64,000 bases of DNA from contig NZ_AP018694.1 in the NCBI RefSeq assembly GCF_009689585.1, forward strand, positions 372,001 to 436,000, in the 5' to 3' direction. Position numbers and translations under genes: made by a program. Positions within the stretch are counted from its first letter, which is position 1; every line of letters starts with the position of its first letter. Shown piece after piece: positions 36,617 through 45,478 of this stretch. Source of the DNA: Aquipluma nitroreducens (GTDB lineage: Bacteria; Bacteroidota; Bacteroidia; Bacteroidales; Prolixibacteraceae). Below the pieces are notes generated by a model, which saw only the letters and a list, made by a program, of their open reading frames with translations, was not told the origin of the DNA and searched no databases.

Positions 36617-37927
36617 ATGAATAATGCTTCTGTATTGTTGGATAAAATTGCTGCCAATAAAGAAATAGTCGGGATTATTGGTCTGGGTTATGTAGGACTC
36701 CCCCTGGCGGTGAGCTTTGCCCAGGCTGGAATTAAAGTCATAGGTTTCGACAAGTCGCCAGCCAAAGTAGATAGTATAAATTCCGGGACCAATTACATTA
36801 AAGATATCCGCGATGAAATTTTACGTGAAGTGGTTGAAAACATTACATTTTGTGCAACCACTGATTTTACCCGGATCAAAGAATGTGATGCTTTGCTTAT
36901 ATGTGTCCCAACCCCCTTGGATAAGTTTCGCAAACCGGACATGAGCTTTATCGAATCAGCCTGCATTTCAATCGGTCAAAACATGAAACCGGGTACTTTT
37001 ATTAGTCTCGAAAGCACGACTTACCCAACTACTACTGAAGAATTTATGCTTCCCATTATTGAATGTGAATCTGGATTAGAGCATGGAGTCGATTTTTGGT
37101 TGGCCTATTCACCCGAACGGGTTGATCCGGGTAATGCCAATTTCCACACTAAAAATACACCTAAAGTTCTGGGGGCTATCTCTATTGAGGGATTGGAAAT
37201 TGGAGAAAAAATTTATTCTAAAGCCATTGACCGTCTATTTCTGGTAAGTTCGCCCAAAGTAGCCGAAATGGTTAAAATTTTGGAGAACACCTACCGTTTG
37301 GTTAACATTAGTTTGATTAACGAACTGGCGCTGCTCTCCGGCAAAATGGGTATCGACATTTGGGAAGTGATTGAAGCAGCTAAAACCAAACCTTTCGGAT
37401 TTCAGGCTTTTTATCCGGGACCGGGCATTGGCGGACACTGTATCCCGCTCGATCCGTTTTACCTGGAGCATATCGCGAAAAAGTACGATTTCGATCTAAG
37501 TATGATTCATGCAGCAGGTCATATTAATATGCGTATGCCACATTACATGTATATTAAAATTGCCACAGCTTTAAATAGCATTAAGAAAGCGGTCAATGGC
37601 AGTAAAGTATTATTTCTTGGTGTGGCTTATAAACCAAACATTGATGATGCACGGGAATCTCCTGCTCTGGAAATCATGGATATTGTGGCTAAAAAAGGTG
37701 GCGATGTCACATATAACGATCCACATATTCCGGTTCTGAATACTCATGGCGGGAAAAGCTTAAACTCCGTAGAACTTTCGGCAGAAACACTTGCTTCAGC
37801 AGATGTCGTCGTGCTCACGACTAATCATGCAGCTTATCCGTTGGACTTTATATTCGAGCATTCTCCTTTGATCGTTGATCTCCGAAATATGATCAGTGAA
37901 AAATCGGATAAATTATATAAACTGTAA
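36617..37927 (+). CDS. wbpA: UDP-N-acetylglucosamine 6-dehydrogenase (WbpA-like)
   Basis: This 436-residue nucleotide-sugar dehydrogenase oxidises UDP-GlcNAc at C6 to the uronate, the first step to UDP-ManNAc(3NAc)A. The NAD-binding Rossmann motif is IGLGYVGLPLA. The catalytic Cys lies in GPGIGGHCIPLDP, and the C-terminal domain includes VLFLGVAYKPNIDD. ATG 36617 was chosen over a TTG at 36605. Length and neighbours (aminotransferase, acetyltransferase and oxidoreductase next, epimerase at 60481) match the WbpA-B-E-D-I set. A WecC-type UDP-ManNAc dehydrogenase is the alternative. Confidence 0.88.
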   Translation: MNNASVLLDKIAANKEIVGIIGLGYVGLPLAVSFAQAGIKVIGFDKSPAKVDSINSGTNYIKDIRDEILREVVENITFCATTDFTRIKECDALLICVPTPLDKFRKPDMSFIESACISIGQNMKPGTFISLESTTYPTTTEEFMLPIIECESGLEHGVDFWLAYSPERVDPGNANFHTKNTPKVLGAISIEGLEIGEKIYSKAIDRLFLVSSPKVAEMVKILENTYRLVNISLINELALLSGKMGIDIWEVIEAAKTKPFGFQAFYPGPGIGGHCIPLDPFYLEHIAKKYDFDLSMIHAAGHINMRMPHYMYIKIATALNSIKKAVNGSKVLFLGVAYKPNIDDARESPALEIMDIVAKKGGDVTYNDPHIPVLNTHGGKSLNSVELSAETLASADVVVLTTNHAAYPLDFIFEHSPLIVDLRNMISEKSDKLYKL

Positions 37928-38028
37928 AGTCGGGAATTGACAATGCGCTTTGCAACGATCTTGAAACATATTGTGGATTTATCCGAATTTACGAATCAAA
38001 ACATAGTGATCAAACCAAAATTAAGCAA

Positions 38029-39156
38029 ATGAATATACAAATGGTTGACTTACAAGGTCAATATCACAAAATGCAAAATGAAATCGATCAGGCCGTTTTG
38101 CAATCGATTCGCAACGCAGCTTTTATCAACGGACCTGAAGTAAAACTCTTTCAGAAAAAGCTGGAAGATTTCACAGGTTCGAACTATGTAATACCATGTG
38201 CCAACGGGACGGATGCCTTACAAATTGCATTAATGGCGCTTAATCTGAGTTTTGGCGACGAAGTTATTGTCCCCGCATTTACTTATGTGGCCACGGCTGA
38301 AGTAATTGCGCTACTTGGACTGATTCCTGTTATGGTTGATGTCGATGCCCGTACATTCAATATCGATCCTGCACAGATCGAAAAGGCAATTACCTCTAAA
38401 ACAAGAGCCATTGTGCCTGTCCATTTATTCGGACAGTGTTCGGATATGAAACCGATTATGCAATTGGCAGAGAAATACAAACTTTGGGTCATAGAAGATA
38501 ATGCCCAATCACTCGGTTCGGAATATACGTTTAAAAATGGAGTGACCCGGAAAACCGGCGCTATCGGCCATATTGGATGTACCTCATTTTTTCCTACTAA
38601 AAATTTGGGTTGCTATGGTGATGGTGGAGCGATTACAACTGACAATGAGGACCTCGCTATTAAATTAAGGATGATAGCCAATCATGGCCAAAAAGTAAAA
38701 TACCACCATTCTGTTATCGGATGCAATTCAAGATTAGACACCGTTCAGGCCTCGGTTTTAAACGTTAAGCTGAATTATCTGAGCGAACATCTTGAAGCCA
38801 GGCGAAAAGCGGCAAATTCTTATACTGAAGCGTTAAAAGATTGGCCTTTTGCGCATATCCCTGAAACAAACGACAATGTACTCCATACCTACAACCAATA
38901 TACATTAATTGTTAAAAACGGGTATCGGAATGAACTAAAAGCTTTTCTTGCTGAACGGGAAATTCCAACGATGATTTATTATCCATTGCCCTTATATCGT
39001 CAGGAGGCATTTAAAAGATATGCCGGAAACGGATATTTCCTGACGAACACTGAAGACCTGTGTCAGTCAGTTTTATCTATTCCAATTCATACCGAATTAA
39101 ACGAGGAAATCCAATCCCACATTATTTCCAAGATCCTTGAATTTAATCCCCAATAA
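38029..39156 (+). CDS. wbpE: PLP-dependent sugar aminotransferase (WbpE-like, DegT/DnrJ/EryC1 family)
   Basis: This 375-residue DegT-family enzyme should transfer an amino group to the C3 keto sugar made by WbpB/WbpA. It shows the cofactor pocket IEDNAQSLGSEY and the Schiff-base Lys in FFPTKNLGCYGDGG. Its neighbours wbpA, wbpD and wbpB place it in the UDP-2,3-diamino-uronate pathway. It ends one base before the acetyltransferase start. The family is certain. The substrate is inferred from context. Confidence 0.9.
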   Translation: MNIQMVDLQGQYHKMQNEIDQAVLQSIRNAAFINGPEVKLFQKKLEDFTGSNYVIPCANGTDALQIALMALNLSFGDEVIVPAFTYVATAEVIALLGLIPVMVDVDARTFNIDPAQIEKAITSKTRAIVPVHLFGQCSDMKPIMQLAEKYKLWVIEDNAQSLGSEYTFKNGVTRKTGAIGHIGCTSFFPTKNLGCYGDGGAITTDNEDLAIKLRMIANHGQKVKYHHSVIGCNSRLDTVQASVLNVKLNYLSEHLEARRKAANSYTEALKDWPFAHIPETNDNVLHTYNQYTLIVKNGYRNELKAFLAEREIPTMIYYPLPLYRQEAFKRYAGNGYFLTNTEDLCQSVLSIPIHTELNEEIQSHIISKILEFNPQ

Positions 39157-39157
39157 T

Positions 39158-39739
39158 ATGAACCAACAAATCTATTTCGCTCACGAAACGGCTCTAATCG
39201 ATGAAGGTTGTATTATTGGTGAGGGCACCAAAATCTGGCATTTTTCGCACATTATGTTCAGGTGTCGATTAGGCAAGAATTGTAACATCGGCCAAAATGT
39301 GGTGATCTCGCCTGAAGTGATACTTGGGAATAATGTAAAAGTTCAGAACAATGTATCCGTTTATACTGGCGTAACCTGCGAAGATGATGTTTTTCTGGGA
39401 CCTTCCTGTGTCTTCACCAATGTAACAAATCCACGCAGCGCGGTGAACCGTCGCGGCCAATATGCTAAAACGCATGTGGGGAAAGGTGCAACCATCGGTG
39501 CCAATGCAACCATTGTTTGCGGACACAATGTCGGCACTTATGCATTAATAGGCGCCGGAGCTGTCGTTACCAAAACTGTTCCTGATTATGCACAGGTGGT
39601 AGGAAACCCTGCCCGGCAAACCGCATGGATCAGTGAGTTCGGGCATAAATTGAAATTCAATGGCGATGGTATGGCCGTCTGTCCCGAAAGTCAGCAAAAA
39701 TATCGACTCGAAAACAATCAGGTCATTCGTATAGATTAG
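39158..39739 (+). CDS. wbpD: Sugar N-acetyltransferase (WbpD-like, left-handed beta-helix)
   Basis: This 193-residue hexapeptide-repeat acyltransferase has repeats such as IIGEGTKIWHF, NIGQNVVISPEV and VGKGATIGANATIVCG. The C-terminal VVGNPARQTAWIS follows the usual pattern. It should acetylate the C3 amino group to give UDP-GlcNAc3NAcA. Start chosen at ATG 39158, one base after the upstream stop. The length equals that of known WbpD proteins (about 190 residues). Confidence 0.9.
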   Translation: MNQQIYFAHETALIDEGCIIGEGTKIWHFSHIMFRCRLGKNCNIGQNVVISPEVILGNNVKVQNNVSVYTGVTCEDDVFLGPSCVFTNVTNPRSAVNRRGQYAKTHVGKGATIGANATIVCGHNVGTYALIGAGAVVTKTVPDYAQVVGNPARQTAWISEFGHKLKFNGDGMAVCPESQQKYRLENNQVIRID

Positions 39740-39766
39740 TTCCAATTCGTGAAATTCGTATATATA

Positions 39767-40777
39767 ATGAATCAGAAAATTAAATTTGCAGTAATCGGTT
39801 GCGGCCATATCGGGAAACGACATGCCGAAATGATCAGCCGAAATGAGGAGGCAGAACTGGTTGCCTTAATCGACATTAAAGATCCTTCAGAGTTAAACAT
39901 CAATCAATACGATGTTCCGTTTTTCCATTCTTTAGACGAGTTTTTTGCATCCGGTATTGCCTGCGATGTGGTCAATATAGCAACGCCCAATGGATTCCAT
40001 GCCGAACATGCTTTGGAATGTTTGAAAAACAACCTACACATAGTAGTTGAAAAACCCATTGCTTTAACCAAAGCCGATGCCGAAAAAGTCATCTTCCAGG
40101 CACTGCATTTTCATAAACATGTATTTGCCGTGATGCAAAACCGTTATTCTCCCCCATCGGTCTGGATTAAAGAAATGGTGGAATCCAGCAAATTAGGCAA
40201 AATATATATGGTGCAGTTAAACTGTTACTGGAACCGCGACGACCGCTATTACAAAACCGGTGGATGGCACGGAAACAAAAAGCTCGATGGTGGAACGCTC
40301 TTTACACAGTTCTCTCATTTTATCGACATCATGTATTGGTTGTTTGGCGACATCGAAAATATTACCTCTCACCTGCGTGACTTTAATCACCAGGATCTGA
40401 CCGATTTTGAAGACTCCGGGTTTGTTAATTTCGATTTCAGTAACGGGGGCATGGGTAACCTGAATTATTCGACAGCAGTTTGGAATACCAACATGGAAAG
40501 CAGCATGACCGTTGTGGCGGAAAACGGTTCGGTTAAAATCGGCGGACAATACATGAACGAAGTGGAATACTGCCACGTGAAAGAGTATACCATGCCTGAG
40601 TTGGCACCCACCAACCCGGGCAATGATTACGGGGCTTACAAAGGATCGGCCCAGAACCATAATTTCGTGATCGAAAATGTGGTCGATGTGCTTCAGCAAC
40701 GGGCTGCCATTACCACCAATGCGCTGGAAGGCTTAAAGGTGGTGGATATTATTGAACGAATCTACGCTGCTTCCTGA
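39767..40777 (+). CDS. wbpB: Gfo/Idh/MocA-family oxidoreductase (WbpB-like)
   Basis: This 336-residue NAD-dependent enzyme has an N-terminal Rossmann fold (AVIGCGHIGKRHAEM) and the EKPIALTKADAE motif, whose Lys is catalytic in the family. The C-terminal domain includes GGTLFTQFSHFIDIMYWLFG. WbpB oxidises C3 of UDP-GlcNAcA before WbpE acts. Start taken at ATG 39767 rather than GTG 39749. The last 45 codons exist again in degraded form at 42455-42608. Confidence 0.9.
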   Translation: MNQKIKFAVIGCGHIGKRHAEMISRNEEAELVALIDIKDPSELNINQYDVPFFHSLDEFFASGIACDVVNIATPNGFHAEHALECLKNNLHIVVEKPIALTKADAEKVIFQALHFHKHVFAVMQNRYSPPSVWIKEMVESSKLGKIYMVQLNCYWNRDDRYYKTGGWHGNKKLDGGTLFTQFSHFIDIMYWLFGDIENITSHLRDFNHQDLTDFEDSGFVNFDFSNGGMGNLNYSTAVWNTNMESSMTVVAENGSVKIGGQYMNEVEYCHVKEYTMPELAPTNPGNDYGAYKGSAQNHNFVIENVVDVLQQRAAITTNALEGLKVVDIIERIYAAS

Positions 40778-40938
40778 AACAAACAATGAATATTGAAGAA
40801 TGGGGACAGAATGGACGATCACAACAATGCCTTGTAAAAACAAAAGTCAACTATCAATATTGGATTGTAAAAACAAAATATAAGGGGAAATGAAATAACT
40901 AAGTAATAGGAACAATTTATTGTCGTATTTTATAAATC

Positions 40939-41020
40939 ACTCACCCCATGTCCGCTGGCGGACATTCCCCCTCTCTTCAAGAAGAGAGGGGCAGAGCATC
41001 GCAGATGCGATAGGGTGAGT
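40939..41020. repeat. 82-bp palindromic intergenic repeat
   Basis: It is bounded by ACTCACCC and GGGTGAGT, and contains the nested palindromes TGTCCGCtgGCGGACA and CCCCTCTCTTcaagAAGAGAGGGG plus GCATCGCAGATGC. The build is that of a REP/MITE-like dispersed element. Confidence 0.6.
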
Positions 41021-41072
41021 CCAGTTTATAGGCCGATAAAAAATGCGACATTATTTCATTCTGATTACTTAA

Positions 41073-41097
41073 ATAAGATTCTTTTCAAGAATCTTAT
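41073..41097. repeat. Perfect 11-bp hairpin
   Basis: ATAAGATTCTT and AAGAATCTTAT pair exactly around a TTC loop. There is no T-run directly after it, so terminator activity is uncertain. Confidence 0.5.
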
Positions 41098-41271
41098 CAC
41101 AAAAAATAGGTGATTGGTCGGGATTATACCTCATTACAAATTTCTACAACTATTACACCCGGCCTGCTGCCGGCAGGGACGCTGTCGCTAACCCCTATCG
41201 AAAGATTGTAACTCAACCGACTGTTCTTTTTTCAACCAACATAATTTTTCGAAACGAATCCATCGACGCCA

Positions 41272-42016
41272 ATGTCAATTAATCCAAGAGATTACAATTG
41301 CAAAGATGAGGAACTGCCCGTTATTGACGGGTTTGTTCTCAGTAGCATGAAAAAAGACTTGGCTGATTTTACAGCGTACTCACCCAAGTTCGATGCCGCC
41401 TATGTCAGTAATTTTGAACCCTGAACGCGGAGGTAAGCGAACTGGTTACACCAGTCGAGGAGAGGGCAAACTGAAAAGCATTACCGAACGGTTGTATGCC
41501 AACATGAAAAAGCTGCAGCAACCGCTTAACTGGCTGGAAAACTACCTCGACATGGCTGAAGGGCTGCTCCCTGTTTCGGTGGCCGACTTTGGCATCAGTG
41601 GGCTGCGCTAGGCGGACAATTCGCGCGACGCGGAAAACGTACTGAAACAACTGCGGGTGGTCAACCGGAACATTGCCCGCTACACCGACGTTCTGACGGC
41701 CCAGGGCTTCACGGCCCAGCAAGCCGACCTATTCGTCGGATCGGTGAACCTGATTGATCAGGACAACAACGCGCAGCATGATATTCTCAGCAATCGCACG
41801 CAACTGGTTGAAGGGAATATTGGCCTTCTGAACGACTTGTATGCCATCATCAAGCGAATTTGCAAAACCGGAAAAGCTTTGTACAAGGACAGTATGCCGG
41901 TGAAAGTGCCGGATTACACTTTTTCAAGCTTGAAAAAAGAAGTCGGCAACCAGGCGATTAAAAAGGAAACCCTGGAAAGCGGACAGAACACACCAATCGG
42001 CGAAACTGTTACCTAG
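41272..42016 (+). pseudogene. Decayed Bacteroidota conserved hypothetical gene (~240 codons)
   Basis: ATG 41272 opens MSINPRDYNCKDEELPVIDG and runs to a TGA near 41424. The coding pattern continues one frame over (KSITERLYANMKKLQQPLNW, then VSVADFGISGLR), meets a TAG at 41609-41611, and carries on in frame (DAENVLKQLRVVNRNIARYT) to the TAG at 42014. One frameshift and one in-frame stop therefore break a helical protein. I recall this protein as a common conserved hypothetical of Bacteroidota with unknown function. GC content is higher than in the flanking sugar genes. Confidence 0.7.
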
Positions 42017-42156
42017 TTTAGCCCAATTGCTCTGACGAAGCCTGGCAGCCTCACCGTTAACGGCTTAATACGGATACGAAAAAAGAACAGCAAGCCGAGA
42101 AAAGCTGGTGTTCGCCTGTCTGCCGAACAGGCAGGCGCACCGGTTTTCCGGTATTT

Positions 42157-42345
42157 TTCCGCTAAACGCCAAAGTAGCTCTGCTAAAGGCCAAATTGGTT
42201 CCGCTGAACTCCTGAGTGATTCCGCTGAAGGTCTGACCAGTTCCGCTAAAGACCTGAGTGGTTCCGTTGAAAGCCTGATCGGTTCCGCTAAATGCCTGAG
42301 TGACCCCGTTGAAGTTCCGGGTAGCTCCGCTGAAAAGGGTTTCAA
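42157..42345 (+). repeat. Nine imperfect 21-bp tandem repeats
   Basis: The unit is close to TTCCGCTGAAGGCCTGAGTG plus one base. Nine units run without a gap and keep the frame of the decayed gene ending at 42016, so read-through of its TAG would give a 7-residue repeat of the type SAExLSG until a TAA at 42392. A shared frame suggests that the repeats were once the C-terminal part of that protein. Confidence 0.75.
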
Positions 42346-42454
42346 GTTTGAGAAAAAAGTAAAACCTGCTTTTAGCCGGGGCAGTATATCGTAAATTAAA
42401 TGAAGCACTAAATGAAGGGATTATAAATCGCAGGCTGAAAGGCACCGATAACCT

Positions 42455-42608
42455 ATCCGTACCGTTGGCGTTCGGCCAAAAATCACAATTTTGTCATTGA
42501 AATGCGATTGATGTGCTTAAACAACGGGCGTCCATTACCACCAATGCGCTGGAAGGCTTAAAAGTGGTGGACATCATTGAACGGATTTATGATTCAAATT
42601 CAGGTTAA
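42455..42608 (+). pseudogene. Fragment of a second wbpB 3' end
   Basis: Bases encoding KNHNFVIE, then after a one-base deletion VLKQRASITTNALEGLKVVD and IIERIYDSNSG-stop, match the C-terminus of WbpB at 40640-40777 (ITTNALEGLKVVDIIERIY identical). The DNA is nearly identical over the last 70 bases, but the final codons differ. It is a partial gene from a related wbpB, not a simple repeat of the upstream copy. Confidence 0.8.
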
Positions 42609-42708
42609 GTAATTTATGGCATAGAATTACTAAATAAACCACAATAACCCTTTTTAGAGATCACCTTATTCCCTAATCATTAATATCCATAATTAATATT
42701 TTTAGTTA

Positions 42709-43689
42709 ATGAAAAAAGTACTTGTAACAGGAGCCGATGGATTTATCGGTTCACATCTTACTGAATTACTGCTCGAAAACGGATATCTGGTAAGAGCGTT
42801 ATCTAATTATAATTCTTTTAATAATTGGGGCTGGCTGGAAGATCTTCCAGCTAATCCAAATCTAGAAATCGTTTGTGGAGATATACGCGATCCATACTAC
42901 ATGAAGCTAATTATGAAAAATATGGATATTGTTTTTCATTTGGCCGCCTTGATCGCTATTCCTTTTTCTTACGTTGCTCCTGATAGTTATGTGGACACCA
43001 ATGTAAAGGGAACTTTAAATATTTGCCAGGCAGCCAAAGAAAACGGTAATACTCGAGTAATTCATACCTCCACTTCTGAAGTTTATGGAACTGCACAATA
43101 TGTTCCTATTGATGAAAAACATCCCAAACAACCACAGTCTCCATATTCGGCATCCAAAATTGGTGCTGATGCAATGGCTTTAAGCTTTTTTAATGCATTT
43201 AATTTACCGGTTACTATTGCACGTCCTTTCAATACTTATGGACCAAGACAATCGGGAAGAGCAATCATCCCAACCATAATTTCTCAAATAGCCAATGGTA
43301 TTAAAGAAATTAAATTAGGTGATCTCACTCCCACCCGCGACTTTAACTACGTAAAGGATACCTGCAAAGGATTTATCGCACTTGCAGAAAATGATTCAAC
43401 AATTGGGAAAGAAATCAATATCGCTTCTAATTTTGAAATATCAATGAAAGACACGCTTGATTTGATCAAAATAATAATGAAGTCGGATGTGAAATTTATT
43501 ACTGAGGAACAACGTTTAAGACCTGAAAAATCTGAAGTTTTTCGATTATGGGGTGACAATACGTTGATAAAAGAATTAACTGGTTTTATTCCTGATTATG
43601 ACATTGAGCAAGGATTAACGAAAACCTGTAATTGGTTTGCCAATCCTGAAAACTTAAAGAAATATAAAGCAACGCTCTATAACGTTTAA
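42709..43689 (+). CDS. legB: NAD-dependent nucleotide-sugar 4,6-dehydratase (LegB-like)
   Basis: This 326-residue extended short-chain dehydrogenase has the NAD motif GADGFIGSH near the N-terminus and the catalytic YSASK (about 147-151) with an upstream TSTSEVYG. LegB removes water from a UDP- or GDP-GlcNAc substrate as the first committed step to legionaminic acid. It directly precedes the LegC-type aminotransferase, and the next four genes complete the pathway. Sugar specificity is inferred from context. Confidence 0.88.
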   Translation: MKKVLVTGADGFIGSHLTELLLENGYLVRALSNYNSFNNWGWLEDLPANPNLEIVCGDIRDPYYMKLIMKNMDIVFHLAALIAIPFSYVAPDSYVDTNVKGTLNICQAAKENGNTRVIHTSTSEVYGTAQYVPIDEKHPKQPQSPYSASKIGADAMALSFFNAFNLPVTIARPFNTYGPRQSGRAIIPTIISQIANGIKEIKLGDLTPTRDFNYVKDTCKGFIALAENDSTIGKEINIASNFEISMKDTLDLIKIIMKSDVKFITEEQRLRPEKSEVFRLWGDNTLIKELTGFIPDYDIEQGLTKTCNWFANPENLKKYKATLYNV

Positions 43690-43690
43690 A

Positions 43691-44848
43691 ATGGAATCCA
43701 AATTCAACGAAATAATCAGGTTTATCCGAGAAAAGTACAATACTCCGGAAGGCCTTATCGCATTGCATGAACCACGGTTTAAAGGCAACGAAAAAAAATA
43801 TGTCAATGAATGTATTGACACAACTTTTGTTTCAAGTGTAGGCAAATATGTTACCCGATTTGAAGAAATGATTGCTGAATTCACGGGTGCAAAACACGCC
43901 ATAGCTGCGGTAAACGGAACAGCTGCATTGCATATTGCTTTGCTGTTAAGCGATGTAAAACCCGAAGATGAAGTAATCACACAAGCTTTGACCTTTATTG
44001 CCACTGCCAATGCGGTTGCCTATACAGGTGCAAAGCCCATCTTTATAGATGTTGACAAAGATACCATGGGTTTATCTCCCAAATTACTTGAGATTTTTTT
44101 ATTAGAAAATACTGAGGCCGTAAGAGGCTTTTGCATAAATAAGAAAACGGGCAAAAGGATTAAGGCCTGTGTCCCAATGCACACATTTGGACACCCATGC
44201 CGCATCGATGAAATTATCGCTATTTGCAACAGATATAACATTGATGTAATTGAAGATGCAGCTGAATCTCTTGGCTCTTACTTCAAAGGACAACATACCG
44301 GCACCTTTGGAAAGTTCGGCACCTTGAGCTTTAATGGAAACAAGACCATTACAACCGGCGGAGGTGGAATGGTTTTAACTAATGACGATGAATTGGGGAA
44401 ACTCGCCAAACACATCACAACGACAGCAAAAGTTCCGCACCGTTGGGAATTTGTGCATGATAGAATTGCCTATAATTACCGATTAACCAATCTGGCTGCT
44501 GCTTTGGGGTGTGCACAAATGGAACAATTGCCAGAATTCCTTTTACAAAAACGAAAGTTATCGGAAACCTATTCTTCCTTTTTCAAACATCTGGGAATTG
44601 AATTCGTAACCGAACCTAAAAACTGCTTATCAAACTATTGGTTAAATACACTTGTTTTGAATGACAAAAAAGAACAAACAAGCTTTCTTGAACATATGAA
44701 TAACCGTAATGTAATGGTCCGCCCTGTTTGGCAACTGATGAATCGCTTAGAGATGTACAAAGATTGTCAATGCGACTCCCTGACAAATTCAGAATGGCTG
44801 GCAGACAGAGTTGTCAACATTCCAAGTAGCGTAATCGTTAATTTATGA
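43691..44848 (+). CDS. legC: LegC-family PLP-dependent aminotransferase
   Basis: This 385-residue DegT-family aminotransferase shows VIEDAAESLGSYFKGQHTG and the PLP Lys in SFNGNKTITTGGGG. The opening (FIREKYNTPEGLIALHEPRF) is that of the LegC family. It should aminate C4 of the keto sugar from LegB. It begins one base after legB, and its stop overlaps the next start (ATGA). Confidence 0.9.
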   Translation: MESKFNEIIRFIREKYNTPEGLIALHEPRFKGNEKKYVNECIDTTFVSSVGKYVTRFEEMIAEFTGAKHAIAAVNGTAALHIALLLSDVKPEDEVITQALTFIATANAVAYTGAKPIFIDVDKDTMGLSPKLLEIFLLENTEAVRGFCINKKTGKRIKACVPMHTFGHPCRIDEIIAICNRYNIDVIEDAAESLGSYFKGQHTGTFGKFGTLSFNGNKTITTGGGGMVLTNDDELGKLAKHITTTAKVPHRWEFVHDRIAYNYRLTNLAAALGCAQMEQLPEFLLQKRKLSETYSSFFKHLGIEFVTEPKNCLSNYWLNTLVLNDKKEQTSFLEHMNNRNVMVRPVWQLMNRLEMYKDCQCDSLTNSEWLADRVVNIPSSVIVNL

Positions 44849-45477
44849 AACCTATTATCCTCATTGGCGGCGGCGGACATTGTATCTCCTGTATCGATGT
44901 TATCGAGCAAACCGGGTTGTATCAGATTATAGGAATTCTTGATTTACCAGAAAAATTAGGAGAAAAAGTTTTAAACTACTCAGTAATTGGGACAAACAAC
45001 GAATTAGAGCGTTTCTTGCCGGATTGTACTGATTTCCTGATTACTGTTGGACAGATAAAATCTTCTACTTTACGTGAAAAATTATTCCAACAGGTAAAAA
45101 AAGCCGGCGGTAATTTGCCTTTAATTATCAGTCCGATTGCCCATGTTAGCAAATATGCATCAATTGATGAAGGAACCATTGTCATGCACCACGCGCTAAT
45201 TAATGCAGGAGCATCTGTAGGGAAAGGATGCATAATTAACTCCAAATCATTAATCGAACATGAGGCTAAAATTGGTAACTTCTGTCATATTTCAACTGCA
45301 GCCAATGTTAACGGGCAAGTTAACATTGGTGATCGCAGCTTTATAGGCAGCAATACTGTAATAGCAAACAATACGAATGTTGCGTCCAACACAGTGATTG
45401 CTGCAGGCTCCCAGGTGTTAAGAAGCATTGATTCGCCTGGAATTTATATCGGTCACCCCTTACGAAAGATTAGATAA
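44845..45477 (+). CDS. Sugar O/N-acyltransferase of the NeuD/PglD family (LegH role)
   Basis: This 210-residue protein has an N-terminal nucleotide-sugar-binding part (ILIGGGGHCISCIDVIEQ) and a C-terminal left-handed beta-helix (ASVGKGCIINSKSLIEHE, GQVNIGDRSFIGSNTV). PglD/LegH enzymes acetylate the 4-amino group produced by LegC. It overlaps legC by 4 bases and precedes the synthase gene by 1 base. This fits the acetyltransferase step of the legionaminate pathway. Confidence 0.88.
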   Translation: MKPIILIGGGGHCISCIDVIEQTGLYQIIGILDLPEKLGEKVLNYSVIGTNNELERFLPDCTDFLITVGQIKSSTLREKLFQQVKKAGGNLPLIISPIAHVSKYASIDEGTIVMHHALINAGASVGKGCIINSKSLIEHEAKIGNFCHISTAANVNGQVNIGDRSFIGSNTVIANNTNVASNTVIAAGSQVLRSIDSPGIYIGHPLRKIR

Positions 45478-45478
45478 T

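Larger units (their letters stand above)
40778..41271. other. Repeat-rich intergenic stretch after wbpB
   Basis: No protein gene recognised. It contains a boxed palindromic element (40939-41020), a perfect 11-bp hairpin (41073-41097) and a further GC-rich palindrome (near 41161). It separates wbpB from a decayed gene and looks like recombination debris. Confidence 0.5.

Noticed and set aside
40787-40893. 35-codon frame after wbpB starting MNIEEWGQNG
   Set aside because: It has no recognisable similarity, is very short and lies next to recombination debris. The evidence for a gene is too weak.
42013-42445. Minus-strand open frames over the 21-bp repeats with heptad-like protein repeats
   Set aside because: A 21-bp period keeps all frames open by chance. 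The plus-strand frame continues from a recognisable decayed gene, so the minus-strand frames are more likely shadows.
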